Shown here in pieces: positions 34,566 to 43,675 of a stretch of DNA of 64,000 nt. A model generated the notes under the pieces. It searched no databases. It saw nothing but the letters and a program-made list of their open reading frames with translations, and was not told the DNA's origin. Numbering within the stretch: the first letter of the stretch is position 1; each line of letters opens with the position of its first letter. Made by a program: the position numbers and the translations under genes. Where the stretch lies: assembly GCA_002431915.1 (NCBI GenBank), contig DJEP01000022.1:17325-81324 (forward strand). The letters are read 5' to 3'. The stretch comes from Lachnospiraceae bacterium UBA5895. Lineage in GTDB: Bacteria > Bacillota > Clostridia > Lachnospirales > Lachnospiraceae.

Positions 34566-34594
34566 TTGGAAAAGTCCGAAATAAGTAGTATACT
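34566..34594 (+). promoter_or_regulatory. Sigma-A promoter of the FliD-C-like gene
   Basis: TTGGAA, 17-base spacer, TATACT, leaving an untranslated leader of about 60 bases. No c-di-GMP riboswitch consensus is seen in it. Confidence 0.65.
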
Positions 34595-34661
34595 GTAACT
34601 GGTATAAAAGGACTAATGGCTGAAAGGCTGATTCAAAACAGTTGACACGGAGGTGACTGTG

Positions 34662-35432
34662 ATGAGTATTAATATTCAGGCAAAGACAAATTATTCTTTT
34701 CTGTTTTCCGGTTTAAGCTCTACGGCATCCAATGCAGCAAGCGGTAACTGGCTGGCAGATTATGCAAGTATTAAGAACGGCAGCTACGGCAAGCTTATGA
34801 AGGCTTATTATGGCAAGAGTGATAATGCATCCAAGACCGCAGCTTCCACCATTACGAAAAAAGATAACGCAACAGATACTGCGAAGAAGGCGCTGGTGAA
34901 GGTAGAGACCACGACAGATGCGCTGAAGGAATCCGCAGATGCACTGTTAGCGACCGGCAAAGATGATCTGTTCGCCCAGAAGGATATCACCACCAAGGAT
35001 GAGAACGGCGTGGAGAGTACTACCAAGGGTTACGATACCAATGCCATCTACAGTGCAGTGAATAACTTTGTGAAGAACTACAACAGTGTACTGACAGCTG
35101 CAGATGATGTGAGCGACACCACGGTAAGTAATCGAGTGACAGCCATGAGCAATTCGACCCTTGCCAACAGCAAGCAGCTGGCGAAGATCGGTATCACCAT
35201 GAAAAATGACGGTACACTGTCTCTGGATAAGGATACTTTTATGAAGGCAGATATGTCTACGGTAAAGAGTCTGTTCCAGGGGAACGGTTCTTACGGCTAC
35301 CGTGTATCCGCACAGAGTTCCATGATCAATTTCGCAGCAGACCATGCCTCTGCCAGAAGCAGTCTGTATACCGGAAATGCAGGATATACCGGTCTCTATA
35401 ATGCAGGCAATCTGTTCAGCTCCTATATGTAA
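34662..35432 (+). CDS. FliD C-terminal-domain-like protein, orphan
   Basis: The 256-residue protein has a low-complexity Ser/Thr/Ala/Lys-rich N-terminal half and a C-terminal half that follows the FliD_C pattern: a helix AIYSAVNNFVKNYNSVL, then LAKIGITMKNDGTLSLDKDTF and VKSLFQGNGSYGY. FliD caps the flagellar filament, but real FliD is about twice as long and no flagellar gene is near. There is no signal peptide. ATG at 34662 follows GGAGG by eight bases; GTG codons just upstream are less well placed. Its function is unknown; it may be a scaffold or a domesticated cap-like protein. Confidence 0.65.
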   Translation: MSINIQAKTNYSFLFSGLSSTASNAASGNWLADYASIKNGSYGKLMKAYYGKSDNASKTAASTITKKDNATDTAKKALVKVETTTDALKESADALLATGKDDLFAQKDITTKDENGVESTTKGYDTNAIYSAVNNFVKNYNSVLTAADDVSDTTVSNRVTAMSNSTLANSKQLAKIGITMKNDGTLSLDKDTFMKADMSTVKSLFQGNGSYGYRVSAQSSMINFAADHASARSSLYTGNAGYTGLYNAGNLFSSYM

Positions 35433-35477
35433 ATCGTGATTATTTTATATACATTTCAAATAATTTGAAAAATAATG

Positions 35478-35506
35478 TTGACATTTGGAAACGGTTGTTG
35501 TAATAT
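35478..35506 (+). promoter_or_regulatory. Promoter of tRNA-Leu(CAG)
   Basis: TTGACA, 17-base spacer, TAATAT, ending ten bases before the mature tRNA. Confidence 0.9.
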
Positions 35507-35516
35507 ACATTTGTTC

Positions 35517-35600
35517 GCAGAAATGGCGGAATTGGCAGACGCGCACGGTTCAGGTCCGTGTGGTAGTGATACCATGAGGGTTCAAGTCCCTCTTTCTGCA
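35517..35600 (+). tRNA. tRNA-Leu (anticodon CAG)
   Basis: Acceptor GCAGAAA/TTTCTGC with discriminator A, anticodon stem CACGG/CCGTG around loop TTCAGGT giving CAG, a long class II variable arm and a GGTTCAAGTCC T-arm. CCA is not encoded. Confidence 0.96.
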
Positions 35601-35606
35601 TCACAT

Positions 35607-35634
35607 GGCGGTGACCGAAAGGTTGCCGCCTTTG
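35607..35634 (+). terminator. Terminator of tRNA-Leu(CAG)
   Basis: GGCGGTGACC pairs with GGTTGCCGCC through a GAAA tetraloop with a tandem wobble, followed by TTTG. Confidence 0.75.
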
Positions 35635-35689
35635 TTGTATTAGGAATCCTATAAGAATATCATAAGAAATCGGGAAAGGGGTGAAACTC

Positions 35690-37006
35690 ATGGCAATCAG
35701 CAAAAGAGACAGGATAAAAACAGACAGAGCGGCGAAGGTGCACAAGGACTGGTACAAGTTGGATCTGTCTGCTATCGTATATCCTACGTTACAGCGAAGG
35801 GATTTCTCTTCGGTGTACCGTTTATCTGTCCTGCTGAAGGAAGAAATCGATCCCGAGATGCTGCAGCGGGCGGTGAATCTGACGATGCCACGTTTTCCCA
35901 CGTATAAGGCGGCGATCCGTAAAGGGGTATTCTGGAGATACTTAGAGCCGAATGACCGTCCGGGACCTTTTGTACAGGAAGATGTGAAAAATCCCTGCCA
36001 GCCCATGTACTTTAAGGCGAACAACCGTTATCTGGTAAGAATCTATTATTACCGGAACCGGATTGCACTGGAGGCGCATCACAGCCTGGGAGACGGTACC
36101 GGAGGCATGTGCGTGTTACAGACTCTGACTGCCACCTATCTGCGTCTGAAAGGGCATGCGGAGATCGAAAACGGTGGTTTTGTACTGGATATTTTGGACA
36201 CGCCGGATCCGGGAGAACTGGAAGATGCCTATATGAAATACGCCAATGCCAAGGTATGCCCGCCCAGACCGGGAGAGAAGACTTACCGCGTCCGGGGAAC
36301 GAAGGAACCTTTTTATACCCTGAACATCATAGACGGCATTATGTCGGTATCAGAGGTCATGAAAGTGGCAAAAAGCTATAATGCCACCATCACGGAGTAC
36401 CTGAATTCGGTGCTGCTCTATGCCCTGATGCAGAAGCAGGAGAGCGAGTGGCATATCAATTTACGCCCGGTAAAGATCGCCATGCCGGTGAATCTGCGGC
36501 GCTTTTTCCCGTCGAAGACCCTGCGGAATTTTATTACCATGATCTATCCGGGGATTGACCCAAGATTGGGAGAGTACACTTTTGAGGAGATCGTGACCCA
36601 GGTGCATAACTATATGCGTTATTACTTGAACGAAAAGCTGCTGCGGGGCGACATTACCACCAACGCAGAGACCCAGAGGAATCCTCTGATCCGTATCGTG
36701 CCGTTATTTATCAAGGACCTGGTGGTCCGGCAGTTCTATACGAAGATTCAGGATAAAAACTCTTCGGCAGGTCTGACCAATATGGGTGCTTTAAAAGTGC
36801 CGGAGACCATGAAACCCTATATTGAACGGTTTGATATTTACATGGGGCAGCCTTTTTCCACGAGAACGAACTGTGCCATTGCAAGCTTTGAAGATATTTT
36901 GACCATCAATTTTGCCAGCAGTATCGTGGAAACGGACGTGGAACGACTGTTTTTCCGTAAGTTGGTACAGGATGGCATTCATGTGAAGATCGAAAGTAAC
37001 CGGTAG
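35690..37006 (+). CDS. Condensation-like acyltransferase (alcohol acetyltransferase family)
   Basis: The 438-residue protein belongs to the CoA-dependent acyltransferase / alcohol acetyltransferase superfamily; the catalytic HHxxxDG motif reads EAHHSLGDGTGG near residue 131. The second half (KIAMPVNLRRFFPSKTLRNF, then FTTRTNCAIASF-like late segment) matches that fold. It probably transfers an acyl group to an alcohol, amine or lipid; the substrate is unknown. ATG at 35690 has AAAGGGGTGA upstream. It is followed after 26 bases by a zinc-ribbon membrane protein and then by an esterase. Confidence 0.85.
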   Translation: MAISKRDRIKTDRAAKVHKDWYKLDLSAIVYPTLQRRDFSSVYRLSVLLKEEIDPEMLQRAVNLTMPRFPTYKAAIRKGVFWRYLEPNDRPGPFVQEDVKNPCQPMYFKANNRYLVRIYYYRNRIALEAHHSLGDGTGGMCVLQTLTATYLRLKGHAEIENGGFVLDILDTPDPGELEDAYMKYANAKVCPPRPGEKTYRVRGTKEPFYTLNIIDGIMSVSEVMKVAKSYNATITEYLNSVLLYALMQKQESEWHINLRPVKIAMPVNLRRFFPSKTLRNFITMIYPGIDPRLGEYTFEEIVTQVHNYMRYYLNEKLLRGDITTNAETQRNPLIRIVPLFIKDLVVRQFYTKIQDKNSSAGLTNMGALKVPETMKPYIERFDIYMGQPFSTRTNCAIASFEDILTINFASSIVETDVERLFFRKLVQDGIHVKIESNR

Positions 37007-37032
37007 ATTCTCCGGTTAGAAAGGAAATGCTT

Positions 37033-37737
37033 ATGTCATATTGTGTGAATTGCGGTGTGGAACTGGATCCTTCGGCGACGAAATGTCCGCTGTGCGATAC
37101 CCCGGTCTATAATCCCAAAGCACCGGAACCCGCGACGCAGCCTTCTCCTTTTCCGAAGGAAAAAGGACAGGTGGAAGTAGTAAAAAGAAAAGATCTGGGA
37201 GTACTGCTGACTGTCATCGTACTGGCGACAGCAGCCACCTGCGGACTGCTGAACGCTTTCGTGTTCCGTAACAACTTGTGGTCTTTGGCGGTGATCGGCG
37301 TATTTCTGGTATTGTGGGTGATCATGATCCCGGTGGTCATTTATACGAGACAGCCCATCTATCTGTCGATTCTGTTAGACGGTGTGGCAGTGGTCGTGTA
37401 TCTTTATCTGCTGACTTATCTGACAGGTCATAACGGCTGGTTTTACGGACTGGGGATTCCCATTGTACTGCTGGTGACAGCAGTGGTGGAAGCGGAGACT
37501 TTTTGTATCCGGAGACTTCCGATGTCATTCCTTACGGGAGCGTTATACCTGATCTCGGGGATCGCCATCCTGTGTGTGGGACTGGAATTATTGATTGACT
37601 GTTATCTGAGACAGGAGATCATGCTCGGCTGGTCCGCTATTGTACTGACGATCTGCGTGATCGTGGATATTACCATTGCAACCCTTTTATCCCGCAGAAG
37701 ACTGCGGAATGCGGTACGAAGACGACTTCACTTTTGA
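37033..37737 (+). CDS. Zinc-ribbon membrane protein (DUF6320-like)
   Basis: The 234-residue protein starts with a zinc ribbon (YCVNCGVELDPSATKCPLCDTPVY, two CxxC knuckles), a Pro-rich linker, then six or so membrane segments from about residue 55 on and a basic C-terminus (SRRRLRNAVRRRLHF). The family has no known function. ATG at 37033 has AAGGA eight bases before it; the ATG two codons earlier is too close. It lies between the acyltransferase and the esterase; structured element D begins directly after its stop. Confidence 0.8.
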   Translation: MSYCVNCGVELDPSATKCPLCDTPVYNPKAPEPATQPSPFPKEKGQVEVVKRKDLGVLLTVIVLATAATCGLLNAFVFRNNLWSLAVIGVFLVLWVIMIPVVIYTRQPIYLSILLDGVAVVVYLYLLTYLTGHNGWFYGLGIPIVLLVTAVVEAETFCIRRLPMSFLTGALYLISGIAILCVGLELLIDCYLRQEIMLGWSAIVLTICVIVDITIATLLSRRRLRNAVRRRLHF

Positions 37738-37841
37738 TAACTATTCAGAGCCATGAAATATTGGCAAGGCTTCGTCGAATGCTCGCATTCGTAAGATGGC
37801 TGGACAATATTTCTTTGGCGAATTGAGGCGCTGAATAGTTA
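37738..37841 (+). repeat. Structured TIR element, copy D (104 bp, reduced)
   Basis: Ends TAACTATTCAG and CTGAATAGTTA; the first base follows the preceding stop codon directly. It keeps the first stem (GAAATATTG with CAATATTTC) and the apical palindrome GAATGCTCGCATTC, but the linker and second hairpin are missing. The junction reads GGCGAATTGAGG, as if GGCGAA of the linker had recombined with TGCGAA of the distal block. Confidence 0.8.
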
Positions 37842-37866
37842 GCAAATATTTTAACAGGAGGAATTT

Positions 37867-38775
37867 ATGGCACTGATAGGAAAAAACAGTGAGAAGAACA
37901 ATCAGAATTTAATGCAGCTGATCCGCAGAGCCCACGGACTGGTGGAGAATCCGGATCTGGAGAAGCACAGACAGTCCCAGGACCACATCGGCGAACTGCT
38001 GGGGAACAGCAGAGAGATCCAGTACCACCCGGTGGAGATCGAAGGGATGGAAGCGGAGTGGGTCAGCGTGAACCGTGCCCATATGAAAAAATATGTGATC
38101 CTGCACTGCCACGGCGGCGGATATTCCACGGGCAGCAGTGTCTATGCCAGAACCCTGACTTCCAAGCTGGCAGCGGGAACTTCCATGGATGTGCTGTGTT
38201 TTGACTATCGCCTGGCACCGGAGCATCCTTATCCGGCAGCCACGGAGGACGCCATGAAAGCCTGGAATTATCTGATGCTTCTGGGGTATGGAGCCAGAGA
38301 TGTGATCATTACCGGGGATTCCGCCGGAGGCAACCTGGCGCTTTCCCTGGTGTTAAAATTAAAAGAGCAGGAGCGTCTGCTTCCCAGAGGCATTGTGCTG
38401 ATGTCCCCCTGGACAGACCTCACCGGCGAAGGTAAGACTTTTCAGACCAAGGCGGAACTGGATCCGGTACTGGATAAGGAGTATATCGACCGCATGACGA
38501 AAGCCTATGCGCCGGATATGGATTTGACAGACCCTTATATCTCCCCGCTGTACGGAGATTTTCACGGATTCCCTCCCGTATATATCCAGGTGGGAGAGAA
38601 CGAGATCCTGTTAGACGATTCCCTGCGGTTATATAAGCACCTGATCAAGTCGGGAGTATCCGCCCACATCGACCGTTTCCCCGGAATGTGGCATGTATTC
38701 CAGATGTCACCTTTCAAAAAAGCCAGCGAGGCGATGGATAAAAATGCGGAATTCATTTATTCTGTCTGCAGATAA
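37867..38775 (+). CDS. Alpha/beta hydrolase, hormone-sensitive-lipase family
   Basis: The 302-residue esterase has the HSL oxyanion motif HCHGGGYSTGS (about residue 79), nucleophile elbow GDSAGGNLAL (about residue 145), a late acid in VGENEILLDDS and the catalytic His in PGMWHVFQ. It hydrolyses short acyl esters. GGAGG precedes the ATG. Together with the acyltransferase 860 bases upstream it could form an ester-making and ester-breaking pair; that is inference. Confidence 0.9.
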   Translation: MALIGKNSEKNNQNLMQLIRRAHGLVENPDLEKHRQSQDHIGELLGNSREIQYHPVEIEGMEAEWVSVNRAHMKKYVILHCHGGGYSTGSSVYARTLTSKLAAGTSMDVLCFDYRLAPEHPYPAATEDAMKAWNYLMLLGYGARDVIITGDSAGGNLALSLVLKLKEQERLLPRGIVLMSPWTDLTGEGKTFQTKAELDPVLDKEYIDRMTKAYAPDMDLTDPYISPLYGDFHGFPPVYIQVGENEILLDDSLRLYKHLIKSGVSAHIDRFPGMWHVFQMSPFKKASEAMDKNAEFIYSVCR

Positions 38776-38806
38776 AAAATCTTTTTATGTAAAAAGGATT
38801 TTTTGG
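38774..38806 (+). terminator. Intrinsic terminator of the esterase gene
   Basis: AAAAATC-TTTTTA and TAAAAAGGATTTTTT form an A/T-rich hairpin with one bulge and a long T-run. Confidence 0.7.
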
Positions 38807-38844
38807 ACAGGCACAGAATATTAGAAGTAGGGGCAGGAGGAACT

Positions 38845-39849
38845 ATGACGATCAGAGAAAGCTTGGAACAGTGGGAAAAGGATTATTTAAGTCCGTATGC
38901 ATCATTGAGTGTGAACTCCAAAGGGCGTCTGCGACCGGAGGAACAGTGTGATATCCGTCCGGTATTCCAGAGAGACAGAGACCGTATTATCCATTGCAAG
39001 GCATTCCGCAGGCTGAAGGATAAAACGCAGGTATTCTTAACGCCCGAGGGCGACCATTACCGCACCAGACTGACGCATACGCTGGAGGTATCCCAGACTG
39101 CCAGAACCATAGCCAAGGCATTAAAACTGAACGAGGACCTGGTGGAAGCCATTGCACTGGGACACGATCTGGGACACACGCCGTTCGGACATGCCGGAGA
39201 GCGTGCGTTGAACAGAGTATGCCCGTTTGGCTTCGAACACGCCGAACAGAGCGTCCGCACGGTGGATATTCTGGAGAAGGATGGTAAGGGACTGAACCTG
39301 ACCTACGAGGTGCGGGACGGCATCCGGAACCATCAGACCATCGGCAAACCCCACACCCTGGAAGGCAAGATCGTCAGACTTTCCGATAAAATAGCCTACA
39401 TTCATCACGATATGGATGACGCCATCCGCGGAGGAATCCTCACGGAAGCGGATGTCCCGAAGGAGATCTGCGAAGTGATCGGCAGCAGTCCCACCGAGAG
39501 ACTGGATCATTTCATTCATGATATCGTGACCAACAGCATGGACAAGAACGACATCCTCATGTCGGAGCCCGTGGCGGAAGCCATGACGAAGATTAGACAG
39601 TTCATGTTTGAGAGAGTTTATAAGAATCCGGTAGCGAAGAGCGAAGAAGGAAAAGCAGAAAAGCTGATGGAGACACTGTACCAGCATTTCCTGAAGAACT
39701 TAGATGACCTGCCGGAGGAGTATCTGAACCTCCTCTCCGTGGGAGAACCCAGAGAGAAGGTCGTCTGCGATTATGTGGGAGCTATGACAGACCGTTTTGC
39801 CATAGCGGTATATGAAGATATCTACATACCCAAGTCCTGGCAGCGATAG
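38845..39849 (+). CDS. dgt: dGTP triphosphohydrolase family HD protein
   Basis: The 334-residue enzyme hydrolyses deoxynucleoside triphosphates to the nucleoside and tripolyphosphate. It shows KAFRRLKDKTQVF, THTLEVSQ with the first metal His, LGHDLGHTPFGHAGE with the HD pair, and KIAYIHHDMDD. ATG at 38845 has AGGAGG five bases upstream; the longer frame passes over the terminator. It heads the dgt-dnaG-rpoD-trmK block, an arrangement common in Clostridia. Confidence 0.93.
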   Translation: MTIRESLEQWEKDYLSPYASLSVNSKGRLRPEEQCDIRPVFQRDRDRIIHCKAFRRLKDKTQVFLTPEGDHYRTRLTHTLEVSQTARTIAKALKLNEDLVEAIALGHDLGHTPFGHAGERALNRVCPFGFEHAEQSVRTVDILEKDGKGLNLTYEVRDGIRNHQTIGKPHTLEGKIVRLSDKIAYIHHDMDDAIRGGILTEADVPKEICEVIGSSPTERLDHFIHDIVTNSMDKNDILMSEPVAEAMTKIRQFMFERVYKNPVAKSEEGKAEKLMETLYQHFLKNLDDLPEEYLNLLSVGEPREKVVCDYVGAMTDRFAIAVYEDIYIPKSWQR

Positions 39850-39876
39850 GCATAAGACAAAATAGGAGCAAAGAAA

Positions 39877-41649
39877 GTGTATTACCCCGAAGAACTGGTA
39901 GAAGAAGTCAGAGCCAGGAATGACATCGTGGATGTGATCTCCGGCTATGTCTCATTGAAAAAAAAGGGAAGCAACTATTGGGGCTGCTGTCCTTTTCATA
40001 ACGAAAAAACACCTTCTTTCTCGGTGTCTTCAAACAAGCAGATGTATTATTGCTTCGGATGTCATGCCAGCGGAAATGTCTATACATTTCTCATGAAGTA
40101 TGAAAACGATACTTTCCCGGAGGCAATCAAGATCCTGGCGGATCGCGCCGGGGTAAAGCTTCCCGAAGCAGAGGAGACACCGGAACAGAAGAAAAAGGCA
40201 GGCAGGCGTATGCGCCTGCTAGAAGTCAACAAAGAAGCGGCAAAATACTTTTACTATATGTTAAGGAATCCACAGGGAGAAGTGGGAATGCGGTATCTGA
40301 CGGGACGGAAACTGACCGATGAGACCATGCACCATTTCGGACTGGGCTATGCCGGGAAAAACGGCGAACAGGTGGTACAGTACCTGCGGAAAAAAGGATT
40401 CACGGACGAAGAAATTAAAGACTCCGGTCTTGCGATGTTTTCCGAGCAAAGAGGATTACGCAGTCAGTTCTGGAACCGTGTCATGTTCCCCATACAGGAC
40501 ATTAACCACCGGGTCATCGGCTTCGGCGGACGAGTCATGGGAGATGGCGAACCGAAATACCTGAACTCCCCGGAGACCATGATCTTCGATAAGAGGCGGA
40601 ACCTCTACGGACTGAATTTCGCAAGAACCGCCAGGACGGGCAACATCATCCTGTGCGAGGGCTATATGGATGTGATCGCCATGCACCAGGCGGGATTCAC
40701 CCAGGCGGTGGCATCCCTGGGAACGGCATTTACGGTGGAGCAGGCGAATCTTCTGCACCGCTATGCGGAAAACATTCTGTTAGCCTACGACAGCGACGGC
40801 GCCGGAACCAAGGCAGCGCTTCGGGGCATCGGTATCTTACGTGAAGCGGGACTTACCGGTAAGGTCATCAACATGCGGCCTTACAAGGATCCGGATGAAT
40901 TTATTAAAAATCTGGGCAAAGAAGCATTCCAGGAACGCATTGATCAGGCGGAGAACAGCTTTTATTTTGAAATCCGTATCCTGAGCGAACAATACGATCA
41001 GAGCGATCCGGAGCAGAGGACGAAGTTCCACAGAGAGATCGCACAGAAGCTGTGTGAATTCTCGGAAGACCTGGAACGGGAGAATTACCTGCAGGCGATC
41101 GCCGAAAAATACATGATCCGTCCGGACGACCTTCGGAAGATGGTCATAGGCTATGCATCCCAGACGGGATTAGCCAAGCCGGTACAGCGCCCCAGAAGCG
41201 GTGTGCAGAACAAAAGCGATCCGGCGGAGAGCGGAAGGCGATCCCAAAGGCTTCTGATCACCTGGATCAGTGACGATCCTTCCCTGTATACGATCGTACG
41301 GAAATACATTTCCCCGGAGGATTTTACCGAGGAACTGTACCGGAAGGTGGCAGAGCGGATGTTCGCGGAATTGGACAGCGGACAGTTCCAGCCGGCGGGG
41401 ATCATCAGTATGTTTGAGGATGAAGAGGAACAGCGGCAGGCGGCAGAGCTTTTCCACACCACACTTCCCGAATTGTCCACCAGACAGGAGAGAGAAAGAG
41501 CTTTTCACGATATACTGCTGGCCGTCAAAAGCAACAGTTACCGGTATTACATGGCAAATCTGGGAAGTGATGTCAATGCGGTCATGCAGGCGGTGAAGGG
41601 AAAAAAAGCACTGGAAGAATTACAGAGGACTCATATTTCCCTGGAATAA
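39877..41649 (+). CDS. dnaG: DNA primase
   Basis: The 590-residue primase makes RNA primers for replication. The N-terminal zinc finger is CPFHNEK...CFGCHASG (residues 38-64). The TOPRIM core follows, with LCEGYMDVIAMHQAGF near residue 258 and LAYDSDGAGTKAA near residue 303. The C-terminal helicase-binding region is present. It starts with GTG at 39877, with AGGAG nine bases before. It lies between dgt and rpoD in the classic macromolecular synthesis order. Confidence 0.96.
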   Translation: MYYPEELVEEVRARNDIVDVISGYVSLKKKGSNYWGCCPFHNEKTPSFSVSSNKQMYYCFGCHASGNVYTFLMKYENDTFPEAIKILADRAGVKLPEAEETPEQKKKAGRRMRLLEVNKEAAKYFYYMLRNPQGEVGMRYLTGRKLTDETMHHFGLGYAGKNGEQVVQYLRKKGFTDEEIKDSGLAMFSEQRGLRSQFWNRVMFPIQDINHRVIGFGGRVMGDGEPKYLNSPETMIFDKRRNLYGLNFARTARTGNIILCEGYMDVIAMHQAGFTQAVASLGTAFTVEQANLLHRYAENILLAYDSDGAGTKAALRGIGILREAGLTGKVINMRPYKDPDEFIKNLGKEAFQERIDQAENSFYFEIRILSEQYDQSDPEQRTKFHREIAQKLCEFSEDLERENYLQAIAEKYMIRPDDLRKMVIGYASQTGLAKPVQRPRSGVQNKSDPAESGRRSQRLLITWISDDPSLYTIVRKYISPEDFTEELYRKVAERMFAELDSGQFQPAGIISMFEDEEEQRQAAELFHTTLPELSTRQERERAFHDILLAVKSNSYRYYMANLGSDVNAVMQAVKGKKALEELQRTHISLE

Positions 41650-41730
41650 TAGGATTTATGTTTCCACATAGTTATAAAAAATACGAAATATGGCTATAAA
41701 TAATGGCAATGAAAGGATGGAACCACGAAA

Positions 41731-42843
41731 ATGGATGAAAACACACAGGCAAAATTTGCGGAGAAGATAAAAGAGCTCCTGAATATGGCGAAAAAGAAAA
41801 AGAATGTGCTGGAGTATCAGGAAATCAGTGACTTCTTCGCGGACATGCCTCTGGAAGAGGAACAGATGGAGAAGGTTCTGGAGTATCTGGACCAGAACAA
41901 CGTAGATGTACTGCGGATTACCGATGACGATGATGTGGATGATGAAGAGATCATTCTGACCGATGAGGACGAAGTGGATGTGGAGAACATCGACCTGTCC
42001 GTACCGGAAGGCGTCAGCATCGAAGATCCCGTCCGCATGTATCTGAAGGAGATCGGTAAAGTTCCTCTGTTAAGCGCCGAGGAAGAGATCGAGCTGGCAC
42101 AGAGAATGGAAGAGGGCGACCAGGAGGCGAAAAAGCGTCTGGCAGAAGCCAACTTACGTCTGGTAGTCAGCATTGCCAAGAGATATGTAGGACGTGGAAT
42201 GCTGTTCCTTGACCTGATCCAGGAAGGTAACTTAGGTCTGATCAAGGCAGTAGAGAAATTCGATTATCGTAAGGGATATAAATTCTCCACCTATGCAACA
42301 TGGTGGATCCGTCAGGCAATCACCAGAGCCATCGCAGACCAGGCGAGAACCATCCGTATCCCCGTGCATATGGTAGAGACCATCAACAAACTGATCCGCG
42401 TGAGCAGACAGCTGCTGCAGGAGTTAGGAAGAGAACCGACCCCCGAAGAGATCGCAGCAGAGATGAACATGCCGGTAGACAGAGTGCGTGAGATCTTGAA
42501 GATCAGCCAGGAGCCGGTATCCTTAGAGACTCCTATCGGCGAAGAGGAAGACAGCCACTTAGGCGATTTCATCCAGGACGACAATGTGCCCGTCCCTTCC
42601 GATGCAGCGGCATTTACCCTGTTAAAAGAGCAGCTGGTGGAGGTACTCGGTACTCTGACAGAGAGAGAGCAGAAGGTTCTTAGACTACGTTTCGGTCTGG
42701 ATGACGGACGTGCCCGCACCCTGGAAGAAGTAGGTAAGGAATTCAACGTTACCCGTGAGCGTATTCGTCAGATCGAAGCAAAAGCACTGAGAAAATTACG
42801 TCATCCCAGCCGCAGCCGCAAACTGAAGGATTATCTGGATTAA
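41731..42843 (+). CDS. rpoD: Primary sigma factor RpoD (SigA)
   Basis: The 370-residue housekeeping sigma factor has a short acidic N-terminal region 1.1 ([19 protein letters not shown]), region 1.2 ([16 protein letters not shown]), region 2 ([35 protein letters not shown]), region 3 and region 4 with [33 protein letters not shown]. This fits the consensus -35/-10 promoters seen across the window. AAAGGATGG precedes the ATG. Its stop overlaps the trmK ATG by one base (TAATG). Confidence 0.98.
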   Translation: MDENTQAKFAEKIKELLNMAKKKKNVLEYQEISDFFADMPLEEEQMEKVLEYLDQNNVDVLRITDDDDVDDEEIILTDEDEVDVENIDLSVPEGVSIEDPVRMYLKEIGKVPLLSAEEEIELAQRMEEGDQEAKKRLAEANLRLVVSIAKRYVGRGMLFLDLIQEGNLGLIKAVEKFDYRKGYKFSTYATWWIRQAITRAIADQARTIRIPVHMVETINKLIRVSRQLLQELGREPTPEEIAAEMNMPVDRVREILKISQEPVSLETPIGEEEDSHLGDFIQDDNVPVPSDAAAFTLLKEQLVEVLGTLTEREQKVLRLRFGLDDGRARTLEEVGKEFNVTRERIRQIEAKALRKLRHPSRSRKLKDYLD

Positions 42844-43628
42844 TGGCGGAAGTTATATTATCCAATCGAATGCAGGCATTAACAGACATGGTCACTCCCG
42901 GCACTGTGATAACAGATGTGGGGTGTGACCATGGTTTTGTATCTGTCTATCTGGTGAAGAAGGGCATTTCCCCGAGGGTGATCGCCATGGATGTACGATC
43001 CGGACCGTTAGAACATGCCAGAGAGCATATCAGGGAATACGGACTGGAGGACAGGATAGAGACAAGACTTTCTGATGGTCTGCACAGCCTGAAGACCGGA
43101 GAGGCTGCCGGAATGATCTGTGCCGGCATGGGTGGACCTCTCATGGAGAAGATTCTTACCGAAGGAAGAGAACAGGCGAAGGGGTTTCGGGAACTGATCT
43201 TACAGCCCCAGTCGGAGATTCCGCATTTTCGGACATTCCTGATGGAAGAGGGATATCTTCTGATGGATGAGAATATCATCTACGAAGAAGGAAAATATTA
43301 TTTTATGATGAAGGTGCGCTGGTTGGGCGAGATGTCAGAAGCGGAGGTGCGGGCACAGGTGAGAGATTCCTGGAAAGCGGATGAGGCAGATTCCGGAATG
43401 GCGGAAGCATTTGGACCGATACTGTTGTCCCGTAAGGATCCGCTGCTTTTGAAGTATTTGGAATGGCAGCATGCGGAACACAGGCAGATTGTAAAACGCC
43501 TGGATGAAAAAGCGGATGCGGCGAATCCCAAAACAATACAGCGCAGGCAGGAGATCGCGGAAGAGACCGCGCTGCTTACCCGGGCACTGGAATGGTACAA
43601 TAATGGTAAGGAACCGGATTGTATTTAA
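42843..43628 (+). CDS. trmK: tRNA (adenine(22)-N1)-methyltransferase
   Basis: The 261-residue class I SAM methyltransferase makes m1A22 in tRNA. It starts ILSNRMQALTDMV, has SAM motif TDVGCDHGFVSVYL and catalytic-region AGMGGPLM and ILQPQSE, as in TrmK/YqfN. It is translationally coupled to rpoD (stop/start overlap). The Nif3-family gene that often follows is absent; a uridine-kinase-family gene lies there instead. Confidence 0.92.
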   Translation: MAEVILSNRMQALTDMVTPGTVITDVGCDHGFVSVYLVKKGISPRVIAMDVRSGPLEHAREHIREYGLEDRIETRLSDGLHSLKTGEAAGMICAGMGGPLMEKILTEGREQAKGFRELILQPQSEIPHFRTFLMEEGYLLMDENIIYEEGKYYFMMKVRWLGEMSEAEVRAQVRDSWKADEADSGMAEAFGPILLSRKDPLLLKYLEWQHAEHRQIVKRLDEKADAANPKTIQRRQEIAEETALLTRALEWYNNGKEPDCI

Positions 43629-43675
43629 AAAATAAGACCTGTAAAAGCAAATTACAGAAGGACAGGGTGAGAAAA

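Noticed and set aside
34595..34661. Cyclic-di-GMP riboswitch before the FliD-like gene
   Set aside because: The leader is too short and lacks the GEMM consensus.
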